From: Candidatus Scybalocola faecigallinarum
Lineage (GTDB): Bacteria > Bacillota > Clostridia > Lachnospirales > Lachnospiraceae
Reading direction: 5' to 3'
NCBI GenBank assembly: GCA_018711005.1
Contig: DVIT01000060.1
Span: 1 to 55,741 of the forward strand
Length of the DNA: 55,741 nt
Under the pieces are notes generated by a model. It did no database searches. It worked only from the letters and a program-made list of their open reading frames with translations, and was not told where the DNA came from. The position numbers were made by a program, and so were the translations under genes. Positions 44,640 through 52,473 of this stretch are shown here, piece by piece; position 1 is the stretch's first letter, and each line of letters opens with the position of its first letter.

Positions 44640-45077
44640 GTGTACAGTGAGAAAGTAATGGATCATTTCCAGAATCCGAGAAATGTAGGAGAAATTGAAA
44701 ATGCCAGCGGCGTAGGAACGGTTGGAAATGCCAAATGCGGCGACATTATGCGAATCTATTTTGATATTGATGAAAACCAGGTGATTCGTGATGTAAAGTT
44801 TAAGACCTTTGGATGCGGCGCTGCCGTGGCTACCAGCAGTATGGCCACAGAGCTTGTTAAGGGCAAGACCATTTATGAAGCGCTGGAAGTAACCAATAAG
44901 GCGGTTATGGAAGCTCTGGACGGGCTGCCGCCGGTAAAGGTTCACTGCTCCCTTCTTGCCGAGGAGGCGATCCATGCGGCTTTATGGGATTACTGTGAAA
45001 AGCAGGGGATTAAGATCGAAGGTCTTGAAAAGCCTAAGTCTGATATTAGCGAAGAAGAAGATGAGGAAGATTACTGA
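44640..45077 (+). CDS. iscU: Fe-S cluster scaffold protein IscU/NifU N-terminal type
   Basis: The 145-aa scaffold on which Fe-S clusters are built has the three conserved cysteines in NAKCGDIM, FGCGAAVATSS and VHCSLLAEEAI, and the N-terminal YSEKVMDHFQNPRNVG. The acidic tail (DISEEEDEEDY) is an unusual extra. It starts with GTG behind TGGAGG. An 84-nt gap separates it from iscS without a terminator. Confidence 0.95.
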   Translation: MYSEKVMDHFQNPRNVGEIENASGVGTVGNAKCGDIMRIYFDIDENQVIRDVKFKTFGCGAAVATSSMATELVKGKTIYEALEVTNKAVMEALDGLPPVKVHCSLLAEEAIHAALWDYCEKQGIKIEGLEKPKSDISEEEDEEDY

Positions 45078-45083
45078 TTCGAT

Positions 45084-46175
45084 ATGGAAAAGAAGAAAGT
45101 AGTTGTGGGAATGTCCGGCGGCGTAGATTCTTCTGTAGCCGCCTGGCTCCTTAAAGAGCAAGGGTATGATGTGATCGGGGTAACGATGCAGATCTGGCAG
45201 GATGAAGATCTGCAGGCTCAGGAGGAAAATGGCGGCTGCTGCGGTCTGAAAGCGGTAGATGACGCCCGTATGGTGGCTCAGACCATTGGCATTCCCTATT
45301 ATGTCATGAATTTTAAAAAGGAATTTAAAGATCTGGTGATACAGGATTTTGTGCAGGAGTACAGCCTTGGCCATACACCTAATCCGTGTATCCGTTGCAA
45401 CCGGTATGTGAAGTGGGAGGCGCTGCTTAGACGATGCCTGGCCCTGGGGGCGGACTATATAGCCACCGGGCATTATGCCCAGGTGGTCCGTCTTGATAGT
45501 GGGCGTTATGCGCTGAAAGCCGCGCCCAGCAGCAAGGATCAGACATATGCTCTGTATAATCTTACCCAGGATCAGCTTTCCCATACACTTATGCCTGTGG
45601 GCAGCTATACAAAGGATCAGATTCGGGAAATGGCTCAAAAGATCGGACTGAAGGTGGCAGGAAAGCCGGACAGCCAGGATATTTGCTTTATTCCGGATGG
45701 GAATTATACCCGTTTTCTGGAAGAATATACGGGCCGGAAGGCGCCGGAAGGCAATTTTGTGGATAAATACGGCAATATCCTTGGCCGGCATCAGGGAATT
45801 ACCCACTATACGGTAGGGCAGCGTAAAGGCCTTGGGCTGGCGATGGGACATCCGGTTTTTGTTACCGAAATCCGACCGGAAACTAATGAGGTGGTTATTG
45901 GCGAGGGTGAGGATGTATTTTCCCGAGGACTCATTGCCCAGAACCTGAATTTTATGGCAATGGAGGCGCCGGGGGAGCCTTTGCGTGTGTTTGCCAAAGT
46001 CCGCTATGCCCATAAAGGGGCCTGGTGTACTCTGGAAATGACCGGGCCGGACACTGCCCGCTGTATTTTTGACGAACCGGTGCGCGCCATTACACCCGGA
46101 CAGGCTGTTGTCTTTTATGATCAGGATGTGGTTTTAGGCGGCGGTATTATTAAACAAGCCATTAAGGACAGATAA
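45084..46175 (+). CDS. mnmA: tRNA-specific 2-thiouridylase MnmA
   Basis: MnmA puts sulfur on the wobble uridine (s2U34) of tRNA-Lys, -Glu and -Gln. The 363-aa protein has the PP-loop GMSGGVDSSVAAWLL, the catalytic cysteines in NPCIRCNRYVKW (about 103) and QDICFIPDG (about 200), and the ATGHYAQV motif. Only a weak ribosome binding site lies before the ATG, 7 nt after the iscU stop, so translational coupling is likely. The sulfur probably comes from the neighbouring desulfurase. Confidence 0.95.
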   Translation: MEKKKVVVGMSGGVDSSVAAWLLKEQGYDVIGVTMQIWQDEDLQAQEENGGCCGLKAVDDARMVAQTIGIPYYVMNFKKEFKDLVIQDFVQEYSLGHTPNPCIRCNRYVKWEALLRRCLALGADYIATGHYAQVVRLDSGRYALKAAPSSKDQTYALYNLTQDQLSHTLMPVGSYTKDQIREMAQKIGLKVAGKPDSQDICFIPDGNYTRFLEEYTGRKAPEGNFVDKYGNILGRHQGITHYTVGQRKGLGLAMGHPVFVTEIRPETNEVVIGEGEDVFSRGLIAQNLNFMAMEAPGEPLRVFAKVRYAHKGAWCTLEMTGPDTARCIFDEPVRAITPGQAVVFYDQDVVLGGGIIKQAIKDR

Positions 46176-46189
46176 AGGAGACAGGTTTT

Positions 46190-46591
46190 ATGAATATTAT
46201 GTTCTTTTTGACTCCCAAAAGCAATGTGGCATATATTTATGATGATTATTCTCTGCGCCAGGCGCTGGAAAAGATGGAATATCATCAATATTCAGCCATA
46301 CCGATGATCGATCGGAGAGGACATTATGTAGGAACACTGACAGAGGGGGATCTGCTCTGGTACATTAAAGGGGAGGGCAACCTTACATTGAAAAATGCGG
46401 AGGATACGCCGATCACAGCGATCCGCCGGCGGATGGATAATCTTCCGGTCCATGTGGATTCTAATATGGAGGATCTGATCTCAAAAGCGCTGAACCAGAA
46501 CTTTGTTCCCGTGATCGATGATAAGGATGTATTTATCGGGATTATTACCCGAAAGGATATTATCCAGTATTATTGCCAGATTAAAAATTAA
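46190..46591 (+). CDS. CBS-domain pair protein
   Basis: The 133-aa protein consists of two CBS motifs (residues 10-65: YSAIPMIDRRGHYVGTLTEG; residues 78-130: VPVIDDKDVFIGIITRKD) and no other domain. CBS pairs usually bind adenine nucleotides. Its role is unknown. AAAGGAG precedes the ATG, 14 nt after mnmA, and it appears to be the last gene of the isc operon. Confidence 0.88.
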   Translation: MNIMFFLTPKSNVAYIYDDYSLRQALEKMEYHQYSAIPMIDRRGHYVGTLTEGDLLWYIKGEGNLTLKNAEDTPITAIRRRMDNLPVHVDSNMEDLISKALNQNFVPVIDDKDVFIGIITRKDIIQYYCQIKN

Positions 46592-46604
46592 TACATAGAC
46601 AGAT

Positions 46605-46632
46605 AAGGCTGCCTGGAAACAGGGCAGCCTTT
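46605..46632 (+). terminator. Terminator of the isc operon
   Basis: AAGGCTGCCTG pairs with CAGGGCAGCCTT around GAAA. The T-run behind it is short. Confidence 0.7.
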
Positions 46633-46711
46633 AAAATTTCATAAAAACTAACCAGAGAAATATGGCAATATGCCAAGATTGTTAAAATTTTATTTTGTAC
46701 AATAAATAGAC

Positions 46712-46740
46712 TTGAATTTTTTGGAGATATTAGGTAAAAT
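46712..46740 (+). promoter_or_regulatory. Promoter of gap
   Basis: TTGAAT (46712-46717) and TAAAAT (46735-46740) are separated by 17 nt. Confidence 0.75.
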
Positions 46741-46748
46741 AGACAAAG

Positions 46749-46811
46749 TAGTAATAGTGATGCGCTTGATGCGCAATTATTACTTATGCGATAAAGTTGC
46801 CAAACAACTTT
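46749..46811 (+). promoter_or_regulatory. Two-hairpin 5' leader of gap
   Basis: The gap leader, about 100 nt, carries two hairpins. The first pairs AGTAATA-type arms (from 46751) with TATTACT (46778-46784) around a GCGC-TTGAT-GCGC core. The second is AAAGTTG-CCAAA-CAACTTT (46793-46811), just before the Shine-Dalgarno. They may stabilise this highly expressed mRNA. No cggR repressor gene is present. Confidence 0.5.
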
Positions 46812-46845
46812 AAGTAAAATTTATTCTTTAGGAGGAATTACGATT

Positions 46846-47859
46846 ATGGCAGTAAAAGTAGCAATTAATGGTTTCGGACGTATTGGACGTCTTGCTTTCA
46901 GACAGATGTTTGGAGCAGAAGGTTATGAAGTTGTTGCTATCAACGATTTAACAGCTCCTGCAATGCTGGCTCATTTATTAAAATATGACTCTTCTCAGGG
47001 AAGATATGCCGGCCACACAGTTGAAGCAAAAGAGTCTTCTATCGTTGTTGATGGAAAAGAGATCGAAATCTACAAAATGCCTAATGCTGCAGAACTTCCA
47101 TGGGGAGAACTTGGCGTAGACGTTGTTCTTGAGTGTACAGGCTTCTATACATCCAAGGCAAAAGCTCAGGCTCATATCGATGCCGGCGCTAAGAAGGTTG
47201 TTATCTCCGCTCCTGCTGGCAACGACCTTAAGACAATCGTTTACAGCGTAAACGAAAACACTCTTACAGCTGATGATCAGATCATCTCCGCAGCTTCCTG
47301 TACAACAAACTGCTTAGCTCCTATGGCTAAAGCTCTTAATGACTATGCTCCGATCCAGAGCGGTATCATGTCCACAATTCATGCTTACACAGGTGACCAG
47401 ATGGTTCTTGACGGTCCTCACAGAAAGGGTGACCTTCGTCGTGCAAGAGCTGCTGCAGTGAACATTGTTCCTAACTCCACAGGTGCTGCAAAAGCTATCG
47501 GTCTTGTTATTCCTGAATTAAACGGCAAACTTATCGGTTCTGCTCAGCGTGTTCCTGTTCCTACAGGTTCCACAACAATCCTTACAGCAGTTGTTAAAGG
47601 TACAGACGTTACTGTTGACGGTATCAACGCAGCTATGAAGGCAGCAGCTTCCGATTCCTATGGATACAACGAAGATCCTATCGTATCTTCCGATATCATC
47701 GGTATTACCTATGGTTCTCTGTTTGATGCAACTCAGACAATGGTATCCAAGATCTCCGATGACTTATATGAAGTTCAGGTTGTTGCTTGGTATGACAACG
47801 AAAACTCCTATACAAGCCAGATGGTAAGAACAATCAAATACTTTGCTGAATTAGCATAA
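46846..47859 (+). CDS. gap: Glyceraldehyde-3-phosphate dehydrogenase
   Basis: This enzyme oxidises glyceraldehyde-3-phosphate to 1,3-bisphosphoglycerate with NAD. The 337-aa protein has the Rossmann start [14 protein letters not shown], the catalytic [12 protein letters not shown] (about residue 151) and [22 protein letters not shown] precedes the ATG. Codons are strongly skewed to GCT/GCA, GTT and TCC compared with the surrounding genes, as expected for very high expression. Confidence 0.97.
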   Translation: MAVKVAINGFGRIGRLAFRQMFGAEGYEVVAINDLTAPAMLAHLLKYDSSQGRYAGHTVEAKESSIVVDGKEIEIYKMPNAAELPWGELGVDVVLECTGFYTSKAKAQAHIDAGAKKVVISAPAGNDLKTIVYSVNENTLTADDQIISAASCTTNCLAPMAKALNDYAPIQSGIMSTIHAYTGDQMVLDGPHRKGDLRRARAAAVNIVPNSTGAAKAIGLVIPELNGKLIGSAQRVPVPTGSTTILTAVVKGTDVTVDGINAAMKAAASDSYGYNEDPIVSSDIIGITYGSLFDATQTMVSKISDDLYEVQVVAWYDNENSYTSQMVRTIKYFAELA

Positions 47860-47871
47860 GATCCTTTGACG

Positions 47872-47916
47872 GGTCCGGTCTTGTAGGTCAAACAGACTAC
47901 GGGCCGGGCCTGTTTT
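47872..47916 (+). terminator. Terminator-like hairpin after gap
   Basis: A 14-bp stem with several G-T pairs (47872-47886 with 47897-47910) is followed by TGTTTT. It may be leaky, allowing read-through into pgk. Confidence 0.6.
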
Positions 47917-47921
47917 ACTGT

Positions 47922-48206
47922 GACCACTTAACGAAGCCGAGCCAAAGGTGAAGGCTGAGTTTAGTGGGAACGTACATCCCGAACCTTAGCGAGGCGAAGC
48001 CGAGCTTAGTTGAGGGATGTTTCCCGTGATGACCACTTAGCGAAATCAAGCCGAAGGCGCAGATTGAACTTAGTGGGAACGTACATCCCGAACCTTAGCG
48101 AAGCGAAGCTGAGCTTAGTTGAGGGATGTTACCCGTCAGGACCACTTAACGAAGCCAAGCCGAAGGCGCAGGCTGAACTTAGTGGGAATGAATATCCCGA
48201 ACCTTA
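47922..48206 (+). repeat. Tandem repeat array, 109-bp unit, 2.6 copies, in the pgk leader
   Basis: Units begin with GACCACTTA at 47922, 48031 and 48140, an exact 109-bp period; the third stops near 48206, just before the pgk Shine-Dalgarno. Each unit holds two hairpins. CCACTTAACGAAGCC-type arms pair with GGCTGA(G/A)(T/C)TTAGTGG, and ACATCCC pairs with GGGATGT around AACCTTAGCGA...GAGCTTAGTTGA. Copies differ at scattered bases that mostly keep pairing. The open frame through it is an artefact. A fragment, GGCTGAGCTTAGTGCGAAC, recurs at 49417-49435 after pgk. Confidence 0.85.
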
Positions 48207-48223
48207 AAATTGGAGGAATAAAA

Positions 48224-49417
48224 ATGCTTAACAAAAAATCTGTTGATGATATTAATGTTAAGGGCTTAAGAGTCCTTGTACGCTGCGATTTTAACGTGCC
48301 TTTAAAAGATGGTGTAATCACAGATGAAAACCGTCTTGTGGCAGCTCTGCCAACCATCAAAAAACTTATCAGCGACGGCGGCAAGATTATTCTTTGCTCA
48401 CATCTTGGAAAACCAAAGGGAGAACCAAAGCCTGAATTATCCCTTGCTCCTGTTGCAAAGAGACTTTCCGAACTCCTTGGCCAGGAAGTAAAGTTTGCTG
48501 CTGATCCTGAAGTTGTAGGCCCCAACGCAAAAGCTGCTGTTGAAGCTATGAACGACGGTGATGTAATTCTTCTTGAAAATACACGTTACAGAGCAGAAGA
48601 AACAAAGAACGGCGAAGAATTCAGCAAAGAGCTGGCCAGCCTGTGCGATGTATTCGTAAATGACGCTTTTGGTACTGCCCACAGAGCTCACTGCTCCAAC
48701 GTAGGTGTTACAAAATATGTGGACACAGCTGTTGTTGGTTATCTGATGCAGAAAGAAATCGATTTCCTTGGCAATGCTGTAAATAACCCGGTAAGACCGT
48801 TCGTAGCAATCCTTGGCGGTTCCAAGGTTTCCTCCAAGATTTCCGTTATCAATAACCTTCTTGATAAAGTTGACACTTTGATCATTGGCGGCGGTATGTG
48901 CTTTACATTTGCAAAAGCAGCTGGCAAACAGATCGGTAAGTCTCTCTGCGAGGATGACTATCTTGATTATGCAAATGAAATGGTAGCAAAGGCAAAAGAA
49001 AAAGGTGTTAATCTTCTTCTTCCTGTTGACTGTGTTGCTGCAAAGGAATTTTCCAATGACGCTCCTCGCCGTGTTGTTGAAGGCGACCTTGAGGCAGACG
49101 AAATGGGTCTTGACATCGGACCAAAGACAGAAAAACTGTTTGCTGATGCTTTAAAAGGCGCTAAGACAGTTGTATGGAACGGACCTATGGGCTGCTTTGA
49201 AATGCCTAACTTTGCTTCCGGTACAATCGCTGTAGCAAAAGCCATGGCTGAGCTTGAAGATGCTACAACTATTATTGGCGGCGGCGACTCTGCAGCAGCT
49301 GTAAATACTTTAGGTTTTGGCGACAAGATGACACACATCTCCACCGGCGGCGGCGCTTCCCTTGAATTCCTTGAAGGTAAAGACCTCCCCGGTGTAGTAG
49401 CAGCCAATGACAAATAG
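48224..49417 (+). CDS. pgk: Phosphoglycerate kinase
   Basis: Pgk makes ATP from 1,3-bisphosphoglycerate. The 397-aa protein has the N-terminal substrate motif [11 protein letters not shown], the [10 protein letters not shown] segment, [12 protein letters not shown], and the nucleotide-binding GGGDSAAAV and [14 protein letters not shown] at the C-terminus. TGGAGG with 7 nt spacing supports ATG 48224; the longer open frame lies in the repeat array. Codon use is strongly biased as in gap. Confidence 0.96.
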   Translation: MLNKKSVDDINVKGLRVLVRCDFNVPLKDGVITDENRLVAALPTIKKLISDGGKIILCSHLGKPKGEPKPELSLAPVAKRLSELLGQEVKFAADPEVVGPNAKAAVEAMNDGDVILLENTRYRAEETKNGEEFSKELASLCDVFVNDAFGTAHRAHCSNVGVTKYVDTAVVGYLMQKEIDFLGNAVNNPVRPFVAILGGSKVSSKISVINNLLDKVDTLIIGGGMCFTFAKAAGKQIGKSLCEDDYLDYANEMVAKAKEKGVNLLLPVDCVAAKEFSNDAPRRVVEGDLEADEMGLDIGPKTEKLFADALKGAKTVVWNGPMGCFEMPNFASGTIAVAKAMAELEDATTIIGGGDSAAAVNTLGFGDKMTHISTGGGASLEFLEGKDLPGVVAANDK

Positions 49418-49466
49418 GCTGAGCTTAGTGCGAACATTGTTCCAGGCACCGCAGCGTGCCTGGAAC
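49417..49466 (+). repeat. Repeat fragment and hairpin between pgk and tpiA
   Basis: GGCTGAGCTTAGTGCGAAC (49417-49435) resembles part of the 109-bp unit. It is followed by a perfect 11-bp hairpin GTTCCAGGCAC / GTGCCTGGAAC (49439-49449 with 49456-49466). With no T-run behind it, it looks more like an mRNA processing or stabilising element than a terminator. Confidence 0.6.
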
Positions 49467-49494
49467 CTGTATTAATTTTAAAGGAGACTGTATA

Positions 49495-50241
49495 ATGCGT
49501 AAGAAAATTATTGCCGGCAACTGGAAGATGAACAAAACTCCCAGCGAAGCTGTTGCATTAGTTAATGAATTAAAACCTCTTGTAGCAAATGAAGAAGTAG
49601 ACGTAGTATTCTGCGTACCTGCCATTGACATTATTCCATGTATGGAAGCTGCAAAAGGCACAAATATTTCTATTGGTGCTGAAAATATGTACTATGAGGA
49701 ATCCGGTGCATATACAGGCGAGATCGCTCCGAACATGCTTACAGATGTAGGCGTTAAGTATGTGATCATCGGCCATTCTGAAAGACGGGAATACTTTGCT
49801 GAAACAGATGAAACTGTGAACAAAAAAGTATTAAAAGCTTTCGAGCATGGCATTACACCGATCATCTGCTGCGGCGAGACTCTGACACAGCGCGAGCAGG
49901 GTATTACTATGGACTGGATCCGTCAGCAGATCAAGATCGCTTTCTTAAACGTTACTGCTGATCAGGCAAAGACTGCAGTTATCGCTTATGAGCCGATCTG
50001 GGCTATTGGTACAGGCAAGACAGCAACAAGCGAACAGGCTGAAGAAGTTTGCAAGGGCATCCGTGACTGCATCGCTGAAATCTATGATACAGATACAGCA
50101 GAAGCAATCCGTATCCAGTACGGCGGTTCTGTAAATGCCGGCAATGCAGCAGAGCTTTTTGCTATGGCTGATATTGACGGTGGCCTTGTTGGCGGCGCAA
50201 GCCTTAAAGCTGATTTTGGCAAGATCGTAAATTATAAATAA
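49495..50241 (+). CDS. tpiA: Triosephosphate isomerase
   Basis: The 248-aa TIM-barrel enzyme interconverts dihydroxyacetone phosphate and glyceraldehyde-3-phosphate. It has the lysine in GNWKMNKT, the histidine in [11 protein letters not shown], the catalytic glutamate and lid [15 protein letters not shown], and the phosphate loop [21 protein letters not shown] sets the start at 49495. It is in operon order gap-pgk-tpiA, and a terminator follows. Confidence 0.97.
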   Translation: MRKKIIAGNWKMNKTPSEAVALVNELKPLVANEEVDVVFCVPAIDIIPCMEAAKGTNISIGAENMYYEESGAYTGEIAPNMLTDVGVKYVIIGHSERREYFAETDETVNKKVLKAFEHGITPIICCGETLTQREQGITMDWIRQQIKIAFLNVTADQAKTAVIAYEPIWAIGTGKTATSEQAEEVCKGIRDCIAEIYDTDTAEAIRIQYGGSVNAGNAAELFAMADIDGGLVGGASLKADFGKIVNYK

Positions 50242-50279
50242 GCATAAGGCGCCCTGAGCCTGGCGTCTTGTATAAAAAG

Positions 50280-50319
50280 TCCGGCGCACAGATTCTTTGG
50301 ATCGTACGCCGGATTTTTT
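50280..50319 (+). terminator. Terminator of tpiA
   Basis: TCCGGCG (50280-50286) pairs with CGCCGGA (50307-50313) and is followed by six T. Confidence 0.82.
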
Positions 50320-50346
50320 GTACTTCACGGTTACGCATAAAAACTA

Positions 50347-50375
50347 TTGTAAAAACAGGGCATTTAAGGTAAAAT
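50347..50375 (+). promoter_or_regulatory. Promoter of gpmI
   Basis: TTGTAA (50347-50352) and TAAAAT (50370-50375) are separated by 17 nt. The leader of about 100 nt that follows contains a GC-rich hairpin CTGCCG-CAG-CGGCAG near 50432-50446. Confidence 0.72.
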
Positions 50376-50480
50376 AAAGGGTGGCGGAAATAGATGCCGC
50401 CGCAGATAAAGTTCAGATATGTTACTTCTGCTGCCGCAGCGGCAGAGCAAATACAATATTTCAGATAAGGAGATTATAAC

Positions 50481-52022
50481 ATGAGCAAAAGACCTACCGT
50501 TTTAATGATCCTGGATGGTTACGGACTCAATGACAAGCACGAGGGCAATGCTGTATACGAAGGCAAGACACCGGTGATGGACCGTCTGATGAAGGAATAT
50601 CCTTTTGTAAAGGGTAATGCCAGCGGACTTGCTGTCGGACTTCCGGAAGGCCAGATGGGCAACTCCGAGGTTGGCCATTTAAACATGGGCGCCGGACGTA
50701 TTGTTTACCAGGAGCTTACCCGGATCACAAAAGAGATCCAGGATGGGGATTTCTTTAAAAATGAAGCTTTAATGAACGCTATGGAGAATGTTAAAGCCAA
50801 CAACAGCGCTTTACATTTATATGGCCTGCTTTCTGACGGCGGCGTTCACAGCCACAATACACATCTTTACGCCCTTTTGGAAATGGCTAAAAGAAATGGC
50901 ATTGAAAATGTTTATGTACACTGCTTCCTGGATGGCCGTGACACACCGCCGGCTTCCGGAAAGGATTATGTGGCAGAGCTTGTAGAAAAGATGAAAGAAA
51001 TCGGCGTTGGTAAGGTTGCATCGATTATGGGCCGTTATTATGCAATGGATCGTGATAACCGTTGGGACAGAGTAGAAAAAGCTTACCGTGCAATGGTTTA
51101 CGGCGAAGGCAATACAGCAACCGACCCTGTAGAAGCTGTGGAAGCTTCCTATGCGGATGAAAAGACCGATGAATTTGTTGTTCCTGTAGTTATTACAGAA
51201 AACGGTGCGCCTGTAGCGACGATTAAAGATAAAGACTCCATTATTTTCTTTAACTTCCGCCCGGACCGCGCCCGCGAGATTACCCGTACATTCTGCTGCG
51301 ACGATTTTGATGGTTTTGCCAGAGAGCGCCGTCTGGATGTAACATATGTTTGCTTTACAGAGTATGACGTAACGATCCCTAACAAAGAAATTGCATTTAA
51401 AAAGGTAGAAATTAAAAATACATTTGGCGAGTTTCTTGCAGCACACCATATGACCCAGGCCAGAATTGCCGAAACTGAAAAATATGCCCATGTAACATTT
51501 TTCTTTAACGGCGGCGTAGAGGAGCCTAACGAAGGCGAGGACCGTATTCTTGTAAAATCACCTAAGGTAGCAACCTATGACCTTCAGCCGGAGATGAGCG
51601 CTTATCAGGTATGTGATAAGCTTGTAGAAGCGATCCGTTCCGGTAAGTATGATGTGATCATCATTAACTTTGCAAATCCCGATATGGTTGGCCACACCGG
51701 CGTAGAAACAGCTGCTGTTAAAGCTATCGAAGTCGTTGACGAGTGTGTTGGCAAGGCTGTAGATGCCCTGATCGACGTTGACGGACAGATGATCATCTGC
51801 GCAGATCACGGAAATGCTGAACAGCTGATCGATTACAGCACTGGTGAGCCATTTACCGCCCATACCACCAATCCTGTACCATTTATCCTTGTCAACTATG
51901 ACAAAGATTATACCCTTGCGGAAGGTGGATGCCTGGCTGACCTTGTGCCGACCATGATCGAAATGATGGGTATGGAAAAGCCCGCAGAGATGACAGGAAA
52001 ATCCCTGCTCGTCCGCAAATAG
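50481..52022 (+). CDS. gpmI: 2,3-bisphosphoglycerate-independent phosphoglycerate mutase
   Basis: This Mn-dependent enzyme interconverts 3- and 2-phosphoglycerate. The 513-aa protein belongs to the alkaline phosphatase superfamily: first metal aspartate in LMILDGYGLN, the phosphoserine in QMGNSEVGHLNMGAG (about residue 62), HCFLDGRDTPP, and the second metal site INFANPDMVGHTG and IICADHGNAEQ. AAGGAG supports the ATG. It has its own promoter; enolase does not follow. Confidence 0.96.
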   Translation: MSKRPTVLMILDGYGLNDKHEGNAVYEGKTPVMDRLMKEYPFVKGNASGLAVGLPEGQMGNSEVGHLNMGAGRIVYQELTRITKEIQDGDFFKNEALMNAMENVKANNSALHLYGLLSDGGVHSHNTHLYALLEMAKRNGIENVYVHCFLDGRDTPPASGKDYVAELVEKMKEIGVGKVASIMGRYYAMDRDNRWDRVEKAYRAMVYGEGNTATDPVEAVEASYADEKTDEFVVPVVITENGAPVATIKDKDSIIFFNFRPDRAREITRTFCCDDFDGFARERRLDVTYVCFTEYDVTIPNKEIAFKKVEIKNTFGEFLAAHHMTQARIAETEKYAHVTFFFNGGVEEPNEGEDRILVKSPKVATYDLQPEMSAYQVCDKLVEAIRSGKYDVIIINFANPDMVGHTGVETAAVKAIEVVDECVGKAVDALIDVDGQMIICADHGNAEQLIDYSTGEPFTAHTTNPVPFILVNYDKDYTLAEGGCLADLVPTMIEMMGMEKPAEMTGKSLLVRK

Positions 52023-52025
52023 AGC

Positions 52026-52054
52026 TTGATTATTGCACCGTTCTATGATAAAAT
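52026..52054 (+). promoter_or_regulatory. Promoter of secG
   Basis: TTGATT (52026-52031) and TAAAAT (52049-52054) are separated by 17 nt. Confidence 0.72.
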
Positions 52055-52083
52055 AGGCATGTTGAGTCTAGGAGGTGTGCGTG

Positions 52084-52323
52084 ATGGATATTTTAAGAAC
52101 AATTGTAATGGTACTTTTTGTTCTTATTTGTATAGCATTAATTGTGGTCATTATGATGCAGGAAAGTAAGACATCCGGTCTGAGCGGTACGATCAATGGC
52201 GTGGCGGATACTTACTGGGGCAAGAACAAAGGCCGTTCTATGGAAGGAAAGCTTGTAAAAGCAACGAAGGTTCTGGCTGTATTGTTCTTTATCCTTGCCC
52301 TTGCATTAAATATGAACTGGTAA
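52084..52323 (+). CDS. secG: Protein translocase subunit SecG
   Basis: The 79-aa protein is the small SecYEG translocon subunit. It has two membrane helices (IVMVLFVLICIALIVVIMMQ and TKVLAVLFFILALAL) around a glycine-rich loop (KTSGLSGTINGVADTYWGKN). AGGAGG precedes ATG 52084. The order secG-rnr-smpB-ssrA is standard in Firmicutes. Confidence 0.94.
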   Translation: MDILRTIVMVLFVLICIALIVVIMMQESKTSGLSGTINGVADTYWGKNKGRSMEGKLVKATKVLAVLFFILALALNMNW

Positions 52324-52356
52324 TAGACATTACACAAATTAAGCAGATAATACATA

Positions 52357-52434
52357 AAGTCTGGCAGGCGGCAGACTTTATGTTCCGGATTGCCAAAGAA
52401 AACACTCTTATGATAAAACATAAGGGTGTTTTTC
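52357..52434 (+). terminator. Two hairpins between secG and rnr, second a terminator
   Basis: The first hairpin is AAAGTCTG / CAGACTTT (52357-52380). The second pairs AAAACACTCTTATG (52399-52412) with CATAAGGGTGTTTTT (52419-52433), ending in a T-run and so resembling an intrinsic terminator, probably partial given the shared order with rnr. Confidence 0.72.
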
Positions 52435-52473
52435 TTTAGTCTGCCTGAAAAGTATGAAAGAGAGGTGAAAAGT

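Noticed and set aside
44982-46013. Long open frame (343 aa) on the minus strand
   Set aside because: It is the antisense shadow of iscU/mnmA; it has no family resemblance, and mnmA is unmistakable.
47922-48206. Possible CRISPR array
   Set aside because: The period is 109 bp with the whole unit conserved. There are no short repeats alternating with unique spacers and no cas genes nearby.
48010-48223. Open frames through the gap-pgk spacer, including an N-terminal extension of pgk
   Set aside because: They read the repeat units; the frame gives repeated arginine-rich peptide with no binding site, and a good Shine-Dalgarno places the pgk start at 48224.
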